DNA from: Eumeta japonica
Taxonomy: Eukaryota > Arthropoda > Insecta > Lepidoptera > Psychidae
Length of the DNA stretch: 64,000 nucleotides
Assembly (NCBI GenBank): GCA_005406025.1
Contig: BGZK01000004.1
Span: 1,426,001-1,490,000, forward strand
Reading direction: 5' to 3'
The translations under genes were made by a program, and so were the position numbers. The notes beneath the pieces were generated by a model that had not been told where the DNA came from, did not search any database, and was given only the letters and a program-made list of their open reading frames with translations. Shown here piece by piece: positions 45,905 to 58,109 of this stretch (the first letter of the stretch is position 1; each line of letters begins with the position of its first letter).

Positions 45905-48900
45905 TCCCACAAAAACTGTCACCTCTCCCTTTTCCATACATACCTGTGTATGAAAAATGGAGATGTGACGATATGAGAAAGCTTAATATAAGAGAAAAGA
46001 ATGACTTATTTGATGTCTGTCTCTGAAATCACTGAAAGGATTTTAATACGGTTTTCACGTATAGATAGAACTTCGCTCGGAGCAGAATATGGGCTTTATT
46101 TCATTTAAATTAGTCGTTAGAAAAATAAAGTCACTCTTGGGGAGATTAGTAGAGTTGTGTAAAGTACAAAAATTCTTCCACACATACAAAACTACACTAT
46201 TTCAAAATAATATACTTACATAAACATAACTCTCGATACACAATTTTCTTAATACAAAAATAAAATTACACTACAATATAAATGAAATTCTATAAATATA
46301 AATTAACACTTATTGTGCCTATGTGTGCATTATTATAAATACGAATAAATATTGTATTTGCTGAGCTGGTCACCCCCTTTTGGCATTTTGTTTTTTTTAT
46401 TATTGTTATTATTTTATTTTGCAATTTATCGAATACCTAGTTAAGTAAATTTTAAGATGTCATACTTATGTCATTTTTAATTTTTGTGGGCGGTCTCATT
46501 TATTTATTTATTAGTATTTGTCTTCAAAAATTAGTTTACAAAAATGGTAAAAAATTCGTACAAATGCGCCATTTTTTCCTAATGCGTTTACTTCCGCGGG
46601 TTTACTTATAAGTTTATAGATGGCGCTAACTAAAACAAAATTTATAAAACAAATGTTATCCAGTGACTTAATTTTAATCTCTCTGATGTTATCCTACCGC
46701 TTCCGGCGTGTGCCATCACGGTACCCGTTTGAATATTACCGGGCGCCCGAAATATCTTTATTCTTTTTTTTATCAGAATACGGTACATTATATTAGTCAC
46801 AACCGCTTCCTGCGTGTGCTGTCCCGATACTCGGATGAACCAACCCGAATTATCTGTTACGTCGGCGCGTTACTTGCCCGTAATACACTCCCGATCAGAT
46901 TCTCCTAATGCGCCAAATGAAGTATAACTTCAATAAATATTTCTGTAGTATGGTAACATTAAGGGAATAAACAAAAGAAGAGGAGTGTCGTCGGTCTTTG
47001 ATTTGTCATTATCAAACCTAACGTAATATCATAGCTGATTTAATTAACTGTAACAAACTAGAAGTAAGGAAATTAAAGTGTATTTAAAGAACATCCACCT
47101 TTCCATTGCACCTTCTATTGAACCATTTGACAAGATAATACAATTTCCAATAATCCTTTCTCAAATCATATTGTTTATTTAACCGAATTAACCGACTTTC
47201 TAAAATCCTATCACGTTTAGAAAAAATAAATTCATGCAAAGTCGAGTGTTATTTTTCATGTTTTCACACTGTATAATATATTATACAGATAATACAAATT
47301 GTTTGTTCAGATAATACATACAATAAACAATAGTCCAAATAATTCATATTAGTAATATGAAAATACAAAGTGAAAACAAAAAACTATATGATTAATTGCG
47401 TCTGAAAAAACATTTTGATCGGATTTTAACCTATTTCGCGGAATTCATGATTATTACAATATTTTATACTGTACTTGTGGCCTATCAACCCACCAATAGA
47501 TTTTGACTGAAGGCAGAAAAGCTTATCGATTCCCTCAGATAATTAATCTTCAATCGGATTATGGGTCAGGTGTATTTACTTTCGGGCGCGCAGCAAAAGG
47601 CAGATAAGGGCGTCATGGTTATCGGGAATTTTAATTAAGTAAATGGTCGAATCAAAGGCTTATTCGAGTGAAAAATTTTCGAACAACCAGTGCCCGTACG
47701 CCGCTTAGCTTAAAAAAGATCCGAGTAATAATATGTCATCTGCATGTTTGTTATCGTTTGTTGTCGTGATCAGAATGCATGTAACTGCATATGGTAGTCG
47801 ATCTGGTATTTTTTTTTACAAATTGACCGGCTGTTCGCCTTTATTAAAAATATTTAAAAAAATACACATATATCTTAGATCTGCGTGGTCAAACCCCCAC
47901 CAGTTAAGAAGCATTCGTTATAAAATATGACGAAAAGTGAAATAACGATCAGTCGAAGGCGGGTGATTTCATTGATATTTCGTAAATGATACCGACTTCA
48001 TGGAAGTCTGTTAACAGTTAGATTAAATACAAGTCATACAGTCAAATTGAATGAAATAGTATACCCAATCAATCAAACCGCTATGCGTCAGTTATGTCAA
48101 GACAATATTATTCTAGTCAACCGAGTTTTACATTATCAAAGCGATGGAGTTATTTAAGTAGTCTTGTACTCAAGTTGGATTTTCATTGTGATTTTACGTC
48201 AAAGGTCAAGAGCAACATACGCATATTTTGTATATTATAAATCAGACTACCATTTTAAAAGAATAGTAATATTAATATTATAAATATGAATATTATTTCC
48301 TATTACTTAGACAAATCACGCGGTGCTGTTCATTTACATACTATATATTATGCAAAATACTGTTTTTGAGGTATTTCAAATTTTGGCATTCTAAGACCAA
48401 ACTTAGTGTATCTATGAATACATCCATAAAATTGACCAACTATATGTCTGAGCATCCGCTTATGTCATTATTACTATTAAAAAACGCAACGCATCTTTGT
48501 GTACATGCCCACAAGTATGGATATAATATAAGGATCATTAAAACAATTTATATGAATTTGTTTTGGCTACAAATTTCATATACTCTGTTTGGTTTTAGAC
48601 ATAGAAGAAAATATATCCGTCGCGAGACGCCTGGCAGAAATGAAACATTGAAACTATTCTATATAGATTATACGTATAAAAGAATTTTATTGAATGAAAA
48701 TAAAATGTAAATTAAAAATGGAAAATTTAAGTATTAAAACAAGCATTTGTTTAAAAAGTAAACAATTTATACACAAAAAACTATATAAACATTTATAAAT
48801 ACATATTCAATTCCTTTTGCTCTCTCATTCGCACATTTCTGTACAGCATACTTATGTTTTAATGTATGTACCTATATCTATATCGCTTGTGTAACGTTAC

Positions 48901-49835
48901 GCTTCGCGATCGCCACGCATCAGCCACTCAAACTCCCCACGCTGACACGCCTATAGACGTTTCGCATCAGAAAGGAAGGGCTCGAGGGTAAGTCGACAAA
49001 ATAAATTTTGATGATATTACGTATTTGTAGTCCGAATCCGAACGGGTGAGACCGGCATCACAATTGAGACTGGCATTGAAATTACATTGGAGGCAGGATC
49101 GAATCGATCAACTTTCATAGAATATATATATATATATATATATATACATACATAAAAAGAATTTCTCTTATTTCTCTTGTATCGCCTTTAAAACCGTACA
49201 ATACTTTTTGCACATTTAATACTAAAAAGTTTATTTCAATGTCTTCTATTAAATTTATAATAAGATTTATTTGGGCATACGATTATTGTTTACACAGTCA
49301 AATATAATTTCTGTGTTTCGTTCAGGAAGTATTGCCCACGCGATATCCGGTGAACGGGCTGTTTGATGTTCACTCAGACGTGAGGGATTTGAAAACGATT
49401 CTAGCGAGCGGATCGTCGGAAAATTTATTAATTAAATAATAACAGCAGTACTAATATTTCCCCTTTTGCTGGTAACACCAGTGGTATTTTTGGTAGTCCA
49501 TAATTCAGCGTACCGATTTCCAATGAACACACCATAGTTCGCATATGAAATTCTGAAAATTTTGCAATACAACTTGGTCATTTTATTTTTCTAGACCCTG
49601 CAAATAAATATTATCTCAAAATTTTCTTTATTTTTTTTTTTGTTATAGCCTTAAGAATTTATGTCGTAAAGTGTGTATACATTATTATATACGATATGTT
49701 TTACGTTTGTATTTTAAATAACGGTGTTGTCAATAATTTTTCTGTTACATACTACGTAATACGAGATTTTAATGCAATAAAATTGCTATTGGTAACTACT
49801 TGTAGTGCTTATTCTATTTTTTGTTGTTTTTCCTT
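45905..49835. other. Stretch without recognisable gene
   Basis: AT-rich with a loose foldback at about 45920-45975 and a (TA)n tract at 49124. A GC-balanced patch at 46690-46910 and another at 48890-48990 have no recognisable content. Short ORFs (48366-48710 the longest) show no domain. Confidence 0.35.
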
Positions 49836-49837
49836 AA

Positions 49838-49978
49838 ATATGAACGCACTTTTGTAACTATACCGTTTATTGGTGGTTATGAAGTACAAACAACTAAATT
49901 TAAGCTACATAATTATAAATTTATGTTTAGTACTTTATAATCACCAATAAACGTATATTTACCAAAGTGCGTTCATAT
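49838..49978. mobile_element. MITE-like inverted repeat, 141 bp
   Basis: Left arm ATATGAACGCACTTTTG ... CGTTTATTGGTGGTTAT and right arm ATAATCACCAATAAACG ... AAAGTGCGTTCATAT are complementary over about 48 bases with small differences. The interior is AT-rich. No ORF. Confidence 0.75.
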
Positions 49979-50374
49979 GTTATCGTGAAACTTCAACAGC
50001 GTCCGACCAATCACCATGAGATTCGGCATATGTTTGTATTTTTTCGTAGGGGTTCTCGCGCTAATCCCTTTATTTTAAGTCGGCACCAGATGGCGCTGCA
50101 GCATTCCAACTTTCATGCCGTTCAAATGATCACCATGAAAATTATTATGCTTCAATATTTGGACACGGTGTACATTAAAGTAAAATATTTTTTTTACAGA
50201 ATGAAAGAAATTGACATCGATAGCAGGACCGAGATCATTATCGAGAACGAGCAATCGGGATCTTGATTACGTGACGGAACGACATAAAAGATGAAGGCAT
50301 TCATTTCATGTCTACACAAGCGGAGCCGCTAATTGAAATCTGTTTTTATTTTGTTCGCCGAAATCCAAGTACAC

Positions 50375-50545
50375 AAACAATCCTCAATAGCGCTGCCAGG
50401 TCAAGTCACTAGACAATGTGATGGCCAATGTGTACCATCTGTAATTACCGCAAAATGGTATGAAATAGCGCTACATGAAGGAAAGCTTCGGTTTTTTTTT
50501 TCCTCGGGAAGACATCTGTATAGGAAACATTGAAAAATATAATTG
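50375..50545 (+). repeat. 'agatggcgct' interspersed repeat, partial copy
   Basis: 'caatcctcaatagcgctgcc', 'gtaattaccgcaaaatggta', 'gaaatagcgctacatgaag' and 'cctcgggaagacatctgtat' are a diverged version of the middle of 20140-20485. Confidence 0.4.
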
Positions 50546-50713
50546 TATCAAAGTACAAACTCCCTTTCAAATACTTAGGACCCTATCCTAAATAGCATAT
50601 ACATATATATGTGATCCACGGTAATCAATTTAAACACTTTGTTCGTTAAATATACTAACTTTCCGCTCACGGCTTCACCTGCGCGGATGTGGAGCTTCTC
50701 GCTTTTATTCCGA

Positions 50714-50990
50714 TTATTGCGTTGGCGTGAGTTCATTTTTTTGTTCTGATCTTCCGATGCCATTTCTCATCACATCACAAACATCATTTATCGCAGCGGA
50801 AAGCAGGTATCCGAGCAGCCTACCTGGCTGGGCGGCTTTTGAATTCACACGTGGACAAACGAAAAGGAAACCTTTATCAAAATAAGGGCTTTCATCAAAA
50901 TCGTCAGGGCCCTTTTTGAGATCGTCGCGGCATAGATATCGTGACCGATCCCTCGTCAGTTTCCCGTACACGGAATATCGATTAAAAGAG
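50714..50990 (-). other. Unidentified open frame, possible exon
   Basis: The minus-strand frame reads RSRYLCRDDLKKGPDDFDES, PYFDKGFLFVCPRVNSKAAQ P, then a donor-like CAG|GTAGGC. Composition is more balanced than flanking DNA and the residue mix looks protein-like, but I know no match. Just upstream a 10-codon ATG frame (MKIVLSLVLF, stop) resembles a truncated signal peptide. Either could be coincidence. Confidence 0.2.
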
Positions 50991-51189
50991 CACCAGCGAC
51001 AGGACTATTTTCATTCGATTAGCTTCCACCTTACTTATCTGTTCAAGTATTTAATATGAATTAATTACATTGATTACATTCAATTCTCTCGCTTTTATTA
51101 CTATCGAGGTCTATGTACGAAGTTTCGACCCGATCAATTCTTCTTCCTCGCTGCTTTTGTTTTTTTCGCCCCAACCAAGATTATACGAT

Positions 51190-51300
51190 TTAAAGTTTGA
51201 ATCGTAAATCGAACCCACGTTAGCGGGACTCGGCTCGGAGGCCGGACGCCCGACATGCTGCCTACACAACTCAGTCACTACAATATCTGTACTACTAATA
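51190..51300 (-). repeat. tRNA-derived SINE head
   Basis: Minus strand 'tgtagtgactgagttgtgta', 'gtccggcctccgagccgag', 'acgtgggttcgatttacg': A-box-like and B-box-like (GGTTCGATTT) motifs. It shares its middle with 3435-3565. Confidence 0.5.
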
Positions 51301-53220
51301 GATCTGTAGCGACTGGCTGTATGTCCGTCGAAACGCATTTTTTCTTTTGTATGATATTGTGATTTATATACATTTTACGATTTACTGACTCCGATTCTAT
51401 CAATTTAAATTATTCTCACGGAACCCTAAGTAATCTATCATATGTTCTTTCGTTGACTCCTAATATTTCCGTAGTAGATTTTATTGAAATTGATAACACT
51501 GCAAGGGTGTTTAATTATATTTACGAAACCCTAACAAAAGTATCGTTCATCCTTACTTTGATTTCCAACTGTGTGCATATTAAATTTTAGGAAAATCGCT
51601 AAGATCAAAAAGGTTATCATTTACTCTCACAGATCCCTAAAATATATCGTATATTCTTCCATTGGTTTCCAGCTACCTTTACACTTTTATATTGAACATT
51701 ATATTAAGTTCATATATTGAAATCGGTTAAAATATAAAGGTTTTTAGTGATTCTCACAAAACCCTAAAACACGCTATTTTTTATTGTAGTTAGCATTCTT
51801 CCACGATTGGGTTCAGGTGGATAGAATGAATCCTTACACCACTTGAATCAATTGTTGATACGTACCCATTATGATACCGGTCCCGCTTTTCGTGTTCAAT
51901 TTGGACAATTCCGGTTCTGGTCCCTATCTCGACCCTGGTTCCTCCACCTTTCACTTTCAACACCCTAATTAAATTTCGATAGTTATTCCATTTTTAAGTA
52001 GATACTATTCAATTTTCATGCAGGAATCTTAACCTTTCATTGAGAATCTCACCGTCAACAGTTCTAACGTTACGAAGATACCCATGGCAAAAAAATAGGC
52101 AGATAAACCAAATATTTTAAAAGAATTGTTTGGGTGGTTGATGCTTACAAATAACTTTATAACTTAATAAAAGGTAGTTGTTTTAGACTTACTCTTAATT
52201 TTATTTATATTTGTTAGATTTATGTGATATCAATTACAATTATATTAAATTTCATGGACGTGCGGTGGACAAAGGGTGGAACTATTATAGTTGTGCGAAT
52301 GTTTATCTGTATAGAGAAAATTTGGCGCTTACGGAGATGACTACGTAACAATATAGGCTTCTTTGTTTTCAAATTTATGAATTAGCGCTATCTAGTAAAT
52401 AACTGTAAACTTTTTTCTTTATTGTAATCAAGGAAGGAAACACACAGACCTCATGACTGTATACCGAAACAGTAGGATAAAAAATTAGCACAATGCGCCT
52501 GTAAGATATTGTGTGGCAAAGGAGCATCACCAGAAGTCTGAAATAATGTTTCATCCCGTACCACCCACTAAACTTTTCACACAACCTATTTTGGGATTGC
52601 GAACTTGAATGTTTGGAGCCAGACAGACGATCATGCAAATACAATATGTCAGATTAGCTATTAGTTTGACATTTATAAAGATGTGAAATATACAAGAGCT
52701 ATTCTGAAAGGAGAGGAAACAGAACTAAAGTGATTGCAACTTCATTAAACGGGTCGCTTTCTACCCCAGGGAAGAAAACGCTCGTTTTAAGCCCGTCAAT
52801 GGTTATAGCCTTAAATCGTCTAGTTTCTATTAGCTGCACAGGCACTGAAACTCGCATTTTAGCGCATTCTATATAAAGAAGTTTTTTTTTTTTGAAGAAA
52901 CTTCAATTTTTATTATGAATCTAAAAGGTTATATCATCTTTTTACGTTAAAATGTGCCTCAAAAAAAAGACTGCGAGAACAGACCCACAAACACACAACT
53001 TGCACAAGATGTTCATATTTTGTAATAGAATAACCATATCCAAAATTAATTACAATTATGGAGAGTACAATGACAGTGATGTCGTCCGAAATGAAGGTAA
53101 ATGATTGGACTAACAAGTGACTTGACCATGATAGTCGACAAATATAAGGTACATAGAATAAGCAAAGAATGTAGCATAAAATATATTTTATTGATTGACA
53201 CAGTTATTTTTTTGAGTATG
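51301..53220. other. Stretch without recognisable gene
   Basis: AT-rich. From 51410 to 51790, phrases of the type 'tctcacggaaccctaa' / 'tctcacagatccctaaaa' / 'tctcacaaaaccctaaaa' recur about every 150-200 bases, suggesting a degenerate tandem repeat. No coding pattern. Confidence 0.35.
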
Positions 53221-53224
53221 GTGT

Positions 53225-53582
53225 ACTGTAATAATAAAAACTCACGCCTATTCCCCAGAGGGGAGGCAGGAACTATAGATTTCTACATCTTTACACAACT
53301 CTCTGCTTCACCGACATCCAACAATCTTTTCATGCAAGCTCCTCGGTTTTAGGTGCTTAAAATTTGGCCCCTTTTTAATATGCCACTAATTCGGACTGCG
53401 TTGGATTTTCTAGGACATCCCTTGCTGACCTTTCCATTACACAAATCCGCTCCATACATTTGTTTTGTCCGTCTACTTTCATTCATTCTTTCCACATGGC
53501 CAAGCCACCGCGACATACGTCTTTCTACTCTAGTCACTACATCTTTCTTCAAACCACACCGCTCTCTGACATCACCGTTTCT
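53225..53582 (-). mobile_element. RTE-type LINE 3' ORF fragment
   Basis: The minus-strand frame reads RNGDVRERCGLKKDVVTRVE, then RRMSRWLGHVERMNESRRTK, GKVSKGCPRKS and ISGILKRGQILST, a C-terminus very common in lepidopteran LINE reverse transcriptases. After a stop it continues with MKRLLDVGEAESC and the tail seen at 16745 and 34075. It is joined directly to the left arm of the inverted repeat at 53583-54446. Confidence 0.75.
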
Positions 53583-54446
53583 AGACGCTTGCCTGCAACA
53601 TGCATTAACATGCAACATACAACCCACCGCTGACCCTCGGATCTGCCTCTCCACTACGAATCTCTATCCAAAGAATTGAATATTGATTCGAGAGGATTGA
53701 CAGATATCGAACACCTAAGCAAGTGTTATTTATTTTTAATTTTATAATTATCTTAGTCCGCCAATCGTTATACAGATAATTCTACGTACGTTTCATGCCA
53801 ACCAGGCACATCAATCAGACAGATCCCATTTTGCTAAACATCTAATAGAAACCGGTCATAAGCTTAACAGCGATCACAATTTCGATGTTTTGCATGTGTG
53901 TGAGAAGGGGTTATGTTTAAATGTTTTGGAACCCTTCGAAATTTTAAAACATAAAGGTAATAATAATATGCTCAATGACTAAATTAACATTTAAAAATCG
54001 CCATTGTTGGATGCTTGCCTGTAACTATTTGGGTAATAGTTGGTGGTGGTTAGTCTGTGACATTTGACAGGCATGTCTATTGGTGGTGGTCTGTGGCTAC
54101 TGTTAAGGATGTTTTCGTCGCTCTTAGACCATTGCATGACAGCGGTTCACTTAACAAGGTCGTGTCGGTTGTTTTTAACACTCTTTATACCCTAGTGGAT
54201 GTGACTGTCGGCAATTTCCTGAGGATGTGCCTAATTTGCATGAAACGTACGTACAATTAACAATATAACGGATCGACAGACTAAGACAATTATAAAAATA
54301 AATAACACTTGCTTAGATGTTCGATATCTGTCAATCCTCTCGAATCAATATTCATTCCTTTGGATAGGTTCGTAGTGGAGAGGCAGATTCGAGGGTCAGC
54401 GGTGGGTTGCATGCTGCATGTTAATGCATGTTGCGGGCAAGCGTCT
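53583..54446. repeat. Large inverted repeat around a Penelope-like fragment
   Basis: The left arm (about 53583-53812) and right arm (about 54224-54446) are reverse complements with scattered differences over about 225 bases. Examples are 'gaggattgacagatatcgaa' against 'ttcgatatctgtcaatcctc', and 'acgtacgtttcatgc' against 'gcatgaaacgtacgt'. The spacer of about 410 bases holds a GIY-YIG-type coding fragment. Penelope-like elements are known for head-to-head truncated copies, which this resembles. The outer left arm abuts an RTE LINE fragment. Confidence 0.8.
53812..53983 (+). pseudogene. Penelope-like element, C-terminal endonuclease fragment
   Basis: The frame reads NQSDRSHFAKHLIETGHKLN, SDHNFDVLHVCEKGLCLNVL, EPFEILKHKGNNNMLND, stop. 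The pattern 'SxFAKHLxExGH...ILH...KG..LNxLExFEI' matches the end of the reverse transcriptase/GIY-YIG endonuclease ORF in insect Penelope-like retroelements. Downstream, 'gaaacgtacgtacaatta' resembles the usual 3' segment. Only the last 55-60 codons remain, so it is inactive. The assignment rests on recalled family patterns. Confidence 0.6.
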
Positions 54447-55139
54447 ACTATGGATTTCCGCGAATTAACACCTCACACAATACAATATCACCGTTTCTAC
54501 ATCTATCTTGCACAAACGCTCCACACATGTTGCGTAAAGATCTCATCTCCACCGCATAAATTCTACTTTCATGTTTTTTTTGCCATAGCCTACTTTCATA
54601 ATATACATAAGCCTAGGGATCAGAACCCCATGATGGATAACCCCAACGCGCTTGTCATGAGACACTTTTACTATTCATGATAGCAAGCAAGGCCTCGTTC
54701 ACTTTATTCCCGCATTGACTGTCCTTTCAATATATCTATCATGTTTGCCATCATTTGTAAAAATATTATTCAAGTATACAAACTTTTTAACTTGTACGCT
54801 TTCACATTCTGTAACGTTATAATGGTAGAATTTATAAAATTTAAAAAAAGTAATTTTTTTTATTCGAGCATTAGTTACAAGCTACTGATCATTTTATATC
54901 GAACTTTGATTATTGGGCACAGTATTTTTTGTAGATGGTTGTAAGCTACCTATAATATTATGAATATAAAAATATATTTGTTTGAATGTTTGTCACGCGC
55001 AAACGGTTGGATGGATTATAGTTAAACTTCGCACAGAGGTACATTATGTCTTTCAATAGAATATAAGATAACTTTTATGTAAACGAATGGATTAATACCA
55101 GCAAAAGTGGTAGTTTATTATAAAAAAACATCAATGCCC

Positions 55140-55260
55140 AAAAGAGGATTACGATCGGTATCGAGACCGTTATTGGAATTGAAAGCGGGACCAAGACCGG
55201 GCTCAGCAGTGGAACCAGAATTGAATGGCCAGGACCGTGGTCGAGATCAGAACTGACAGC
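55140..55260. repeat. Degenerate GGGACC/GAGACC quasi-repeat
   Basis: 'gatcggtatcgagaccg', 'agcgggaccaagaccgggct', 'ccaggaccgtggtcgagatc' form an irregular array of related hexamers. Similar text occurs at 49025-49110 and, inverted, at 51870-51950. The minus-strand reading is a Val/Ile/Pro-rich frame (LVPLLSPVLVPLSIPITVSI) that looks membrane-like only because of the repeat. Confidence 0.4.
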
Positions 55261-55729
55261 GAGATTCATATGAAAGAAAAGTAATTCATTATATGTCCAC
55301 GTGAACGAATCTACAAACATATTTAAATCATAGAAAAAAATCTTTGCTAAATTTCAATTTACGCTCAGTAAAATGGCGGCTGGCCACTAACATAATAAAA
55401 CTTCAAAAATAATTCGAGATAATTCCTATGATACAGTAATATTATGCGTCTATTCAAAACACAGTGTTTGTATGTTTGCTTATTTATCGTTGTCTTCATT
55501 TTTCAAAATCGTATCAACAGTTGCTTAACAAGGATAGCTTTTGACTCGAGCTAAGTAAATACACTTACAATCATAAATTGACTCTTCGTAAAAATGTACT
55601 ATTAATTTCGATTAGTCTTCGTAAAGAATCGATCTCGAGCAGTTTATTAAGTTGTATACATCGAACAGAAACAATTCGTGAATACATTGAAACATCGCAT
55701 ACAACGAATATTGATAAATGGTCCTCAAC

Positions 55730-55960
55730 AAGAGCGAAACCCAGCGACAGACGCGCCGTGCGCCAAATAGCCCACTTGCGGATTCCGGTCGCGAGTCGCC
55801 GATTTTAAGTGGCCGAGTACCGCCGTTATTATCCTATTTTTCTTGTCGGGAGGGAGAGAAAGGAGCGAGAGTTGCGAAGTTTTTTCGCTAGGATCGCCCC
55901 CCGCGCGACCGCCCCCGCGCGACCGCCCCCCGCGCGCGGGCCAGGGTCGCCAACTGACCG
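55730..55960. other. GC island with CGCGCGACCGCCCC repeats
   Basis: The strongest GC-rich patch in the window. CGCGCGACCGCCCC-like units repeat in tandem (55898-55935), preceded by 'gacagacgcgccgtgcgcca' and followed by 'cagggtcgccaactgaccg'. It may be a promoter/CpG island or a first exon of a gene extending out of view. Readings in all frames are Arg/Pro-rich and unconvincing. Confidence 0.35.
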
Positions 55961-56040
55961 ACGGTACGTGGGATTATTCCTGGAAGATGTTAGGGATAAA
56001 CTTGTAATTATATCGCTGAACTGGCCCGATGTTCTTGCAA

Positions 56041-56620
56041 ATTAAATATTACTAGACGAGACTGATACTCGCGCGCATATCGCGAAACTTATATGGTTGC
56101 CAAGAAAAAACTACTCGTTCGTACAGGTCCACCTAATACTGCGTATTTCTAGTGCAGCATCACAATTTAAGGAAATCTCCGAGATTCGCATACTTTATTA
56201 TCGGTACTGATATTAGTTACTGAATAACAAACTTTGGTTTTCAAATAATTTATCCAGAATTGCAAAATCACTTATATTACGTTTGTTTCCCAAAAGCAAG
56301 AATCAAGAAAATAATTTATCATCGATCGATGGTAAAATAATCGTAATTTAATTTCACAAGAAAAAACCTGAAAGAAAGCATTTAAAATCATTGATTTCAG
56401 GAAGGCAGTTCAGGAAGGAGGTAGAACAAAAATCCTTCCTATTTGCCTCTTCCCATTGTTTGAGTGACTCTCTTGGCTTCGTGCGCCAAAGCGATTACTA
56501 CGATGATAAGTCATTGTATTTAAGTAGACTCATTTTAGATCTTTTGATATATATTGTCATGAACGCAGTTGAAGATTCAATTCTCAGATGTCATTAAGGA
56601 GGAGTGTAGACTATATCGCG
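56041..56620. other. Stretch without recognisable gene
   Basis: AT-rich, with short ORFs lacking domains. Confidence 0.35.
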
Positions 56621-56622
56621 TG

Positions 56623-56682
56623 ATCCTAACTGCACCTCATTGCATAACCCATCTGGGTTATGCAATGAGGTGCAGTTAGGAT
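56623..56682. repeat. Perfect 29-bp-arm hairpin
   Basis: ATCCTAACTGCACCTCATTG... (56623-56651) and its exact complement (56654-56682) with a 2-base loop. The absence of any mismatch over 29 bases suggests recent origin. Confidence 0.85.
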
Positions 56683-57904
56683 ATGTCAGTCGGTTCTCGA
56701 TAAGTATCTTTATGATTTTTGAAATAGAAACTTCCATTGTTATGCTTACTATGTACTTGTTTCGTAGTTACTTTGTTGAGGCGGACCCCCTTGCAGCTCA
56801 TCGTCTCATTTTGATTAGCCTATAATATGTTGTTATATCAGATTTTATTACCCCGCTCTATTACCTCTCAAAATCTTATTAATTCGAATTGAAAGGCTTG
56901 GAAGTAAAACCAAATATATACATCCTTATCTATTATCCCTTATATATTATCTCTTGATAATACATATATGCAGCTACGCCTATATTTTGGCATTAGTGCC
57001 GCTGGTGGCTGGCAATTGACTTGATAAATATGCTATTCATATTAATTTATACTGTTCACAATCTTTTGATATATTTTTTTTCAATGTTTTATTAATCGGA
57101 TCATTTGTAATAACAATATATAAAGTGGTAGTATATATACTTTATTTATGGATGTAAGAATTGCAAATAGGAAAAGACAGGAAAGTCGTTTTCCGGATAC
57201 TAAAAGCTAAAGACTGGTATATTCGTCTTTAATTTAATTTAGGTATCCTATATGTCTTTCGAATATATAATATTTTTGACAGCTTACAAAAATTAAATGA
57301 TGCTTGTAAAAGGAATACATTAGATGAAAAGCTCAAACCTAATGAAACAATACATTTACAAAAATTATGCTGCTTGTTTAAACAGTTTGAAATGAAAAAT
57401 CGAGACTAAAAACAAATTACTTAAGCTATAAATATTTCATTTTGAAAATTCTTAAGTATTTATTAATAATTAACTTTAATGATCCCTGCTTTGAAAGAAT
57501 GTACATTTCGCATAATTTTAAGATTTATAATTTTTTTAATTTCTATTGTATACATATACCTTACTCCACAACTTTTCAAACACATATTATAATTATCAGA
57601 AAAATAAAAAATCAATAACAATAAACCATAAAAATCTTCATTTAAATTTTGTTAATTTTTACACAATGCAGCTGTTCATCCCAAATGTTATACGGCGAAA
57701 ATAAAGCAAAACGTCATATATATATTACACATGTTCTTAAATTTCCGGTTATAAATAATAAGTTTATGTGGAATAATTACAACAAATCACGAAAGGAACA
57801 ACTCACTCATAGATGGCAGCAGTTTCGCCAGTTGCACTACGTCCTATAGCAAGTGGGCGAAGATACATATATTATCGCTTTTCTATAGTATTTTATAGAA
57901 CCCT

Positions 57905-58100
57905 TTAGGCCTCTACACTGACCCAGTGCTGGTCGAAGGCCGCTGACGACCGTCGTCACCAGTGAAATAACAGCAACGGCCAAAAGTGCTCTCGGAGTCA
58001 CGGAACGAGTAGTTTGGCCGAGTTAGGAACACATGGGTTTTCCGGGTCTTTTGACTCCAAGGCGACGCCAGCGACCACTGAGCCGCGACCGCTTCGGAAT
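57905..58100 (-). repeat. tRNA-derived SINE
   Basis: Minus strand 'agcggtcgcggctcagtggt', 'cgctggcgtcgccttggagt', 'gtcaaaagacccgg' resembles the A-box half of the SINE at 33370-33605. The body (acggtcgtcagcggccttc) is also GC-rich. Confidence 0.45.
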
Positions 58101-58109
58101 ATAGTAACA

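Noticed and set aside
55075..55320. Membrane-protein-like minus-strand frame (Val/Ile/Pro-rich)
   Set aside because: It is the reading of a degenerate GGGACC/GAGACC repeat. The hydrophobicity follows from the repeat unit.
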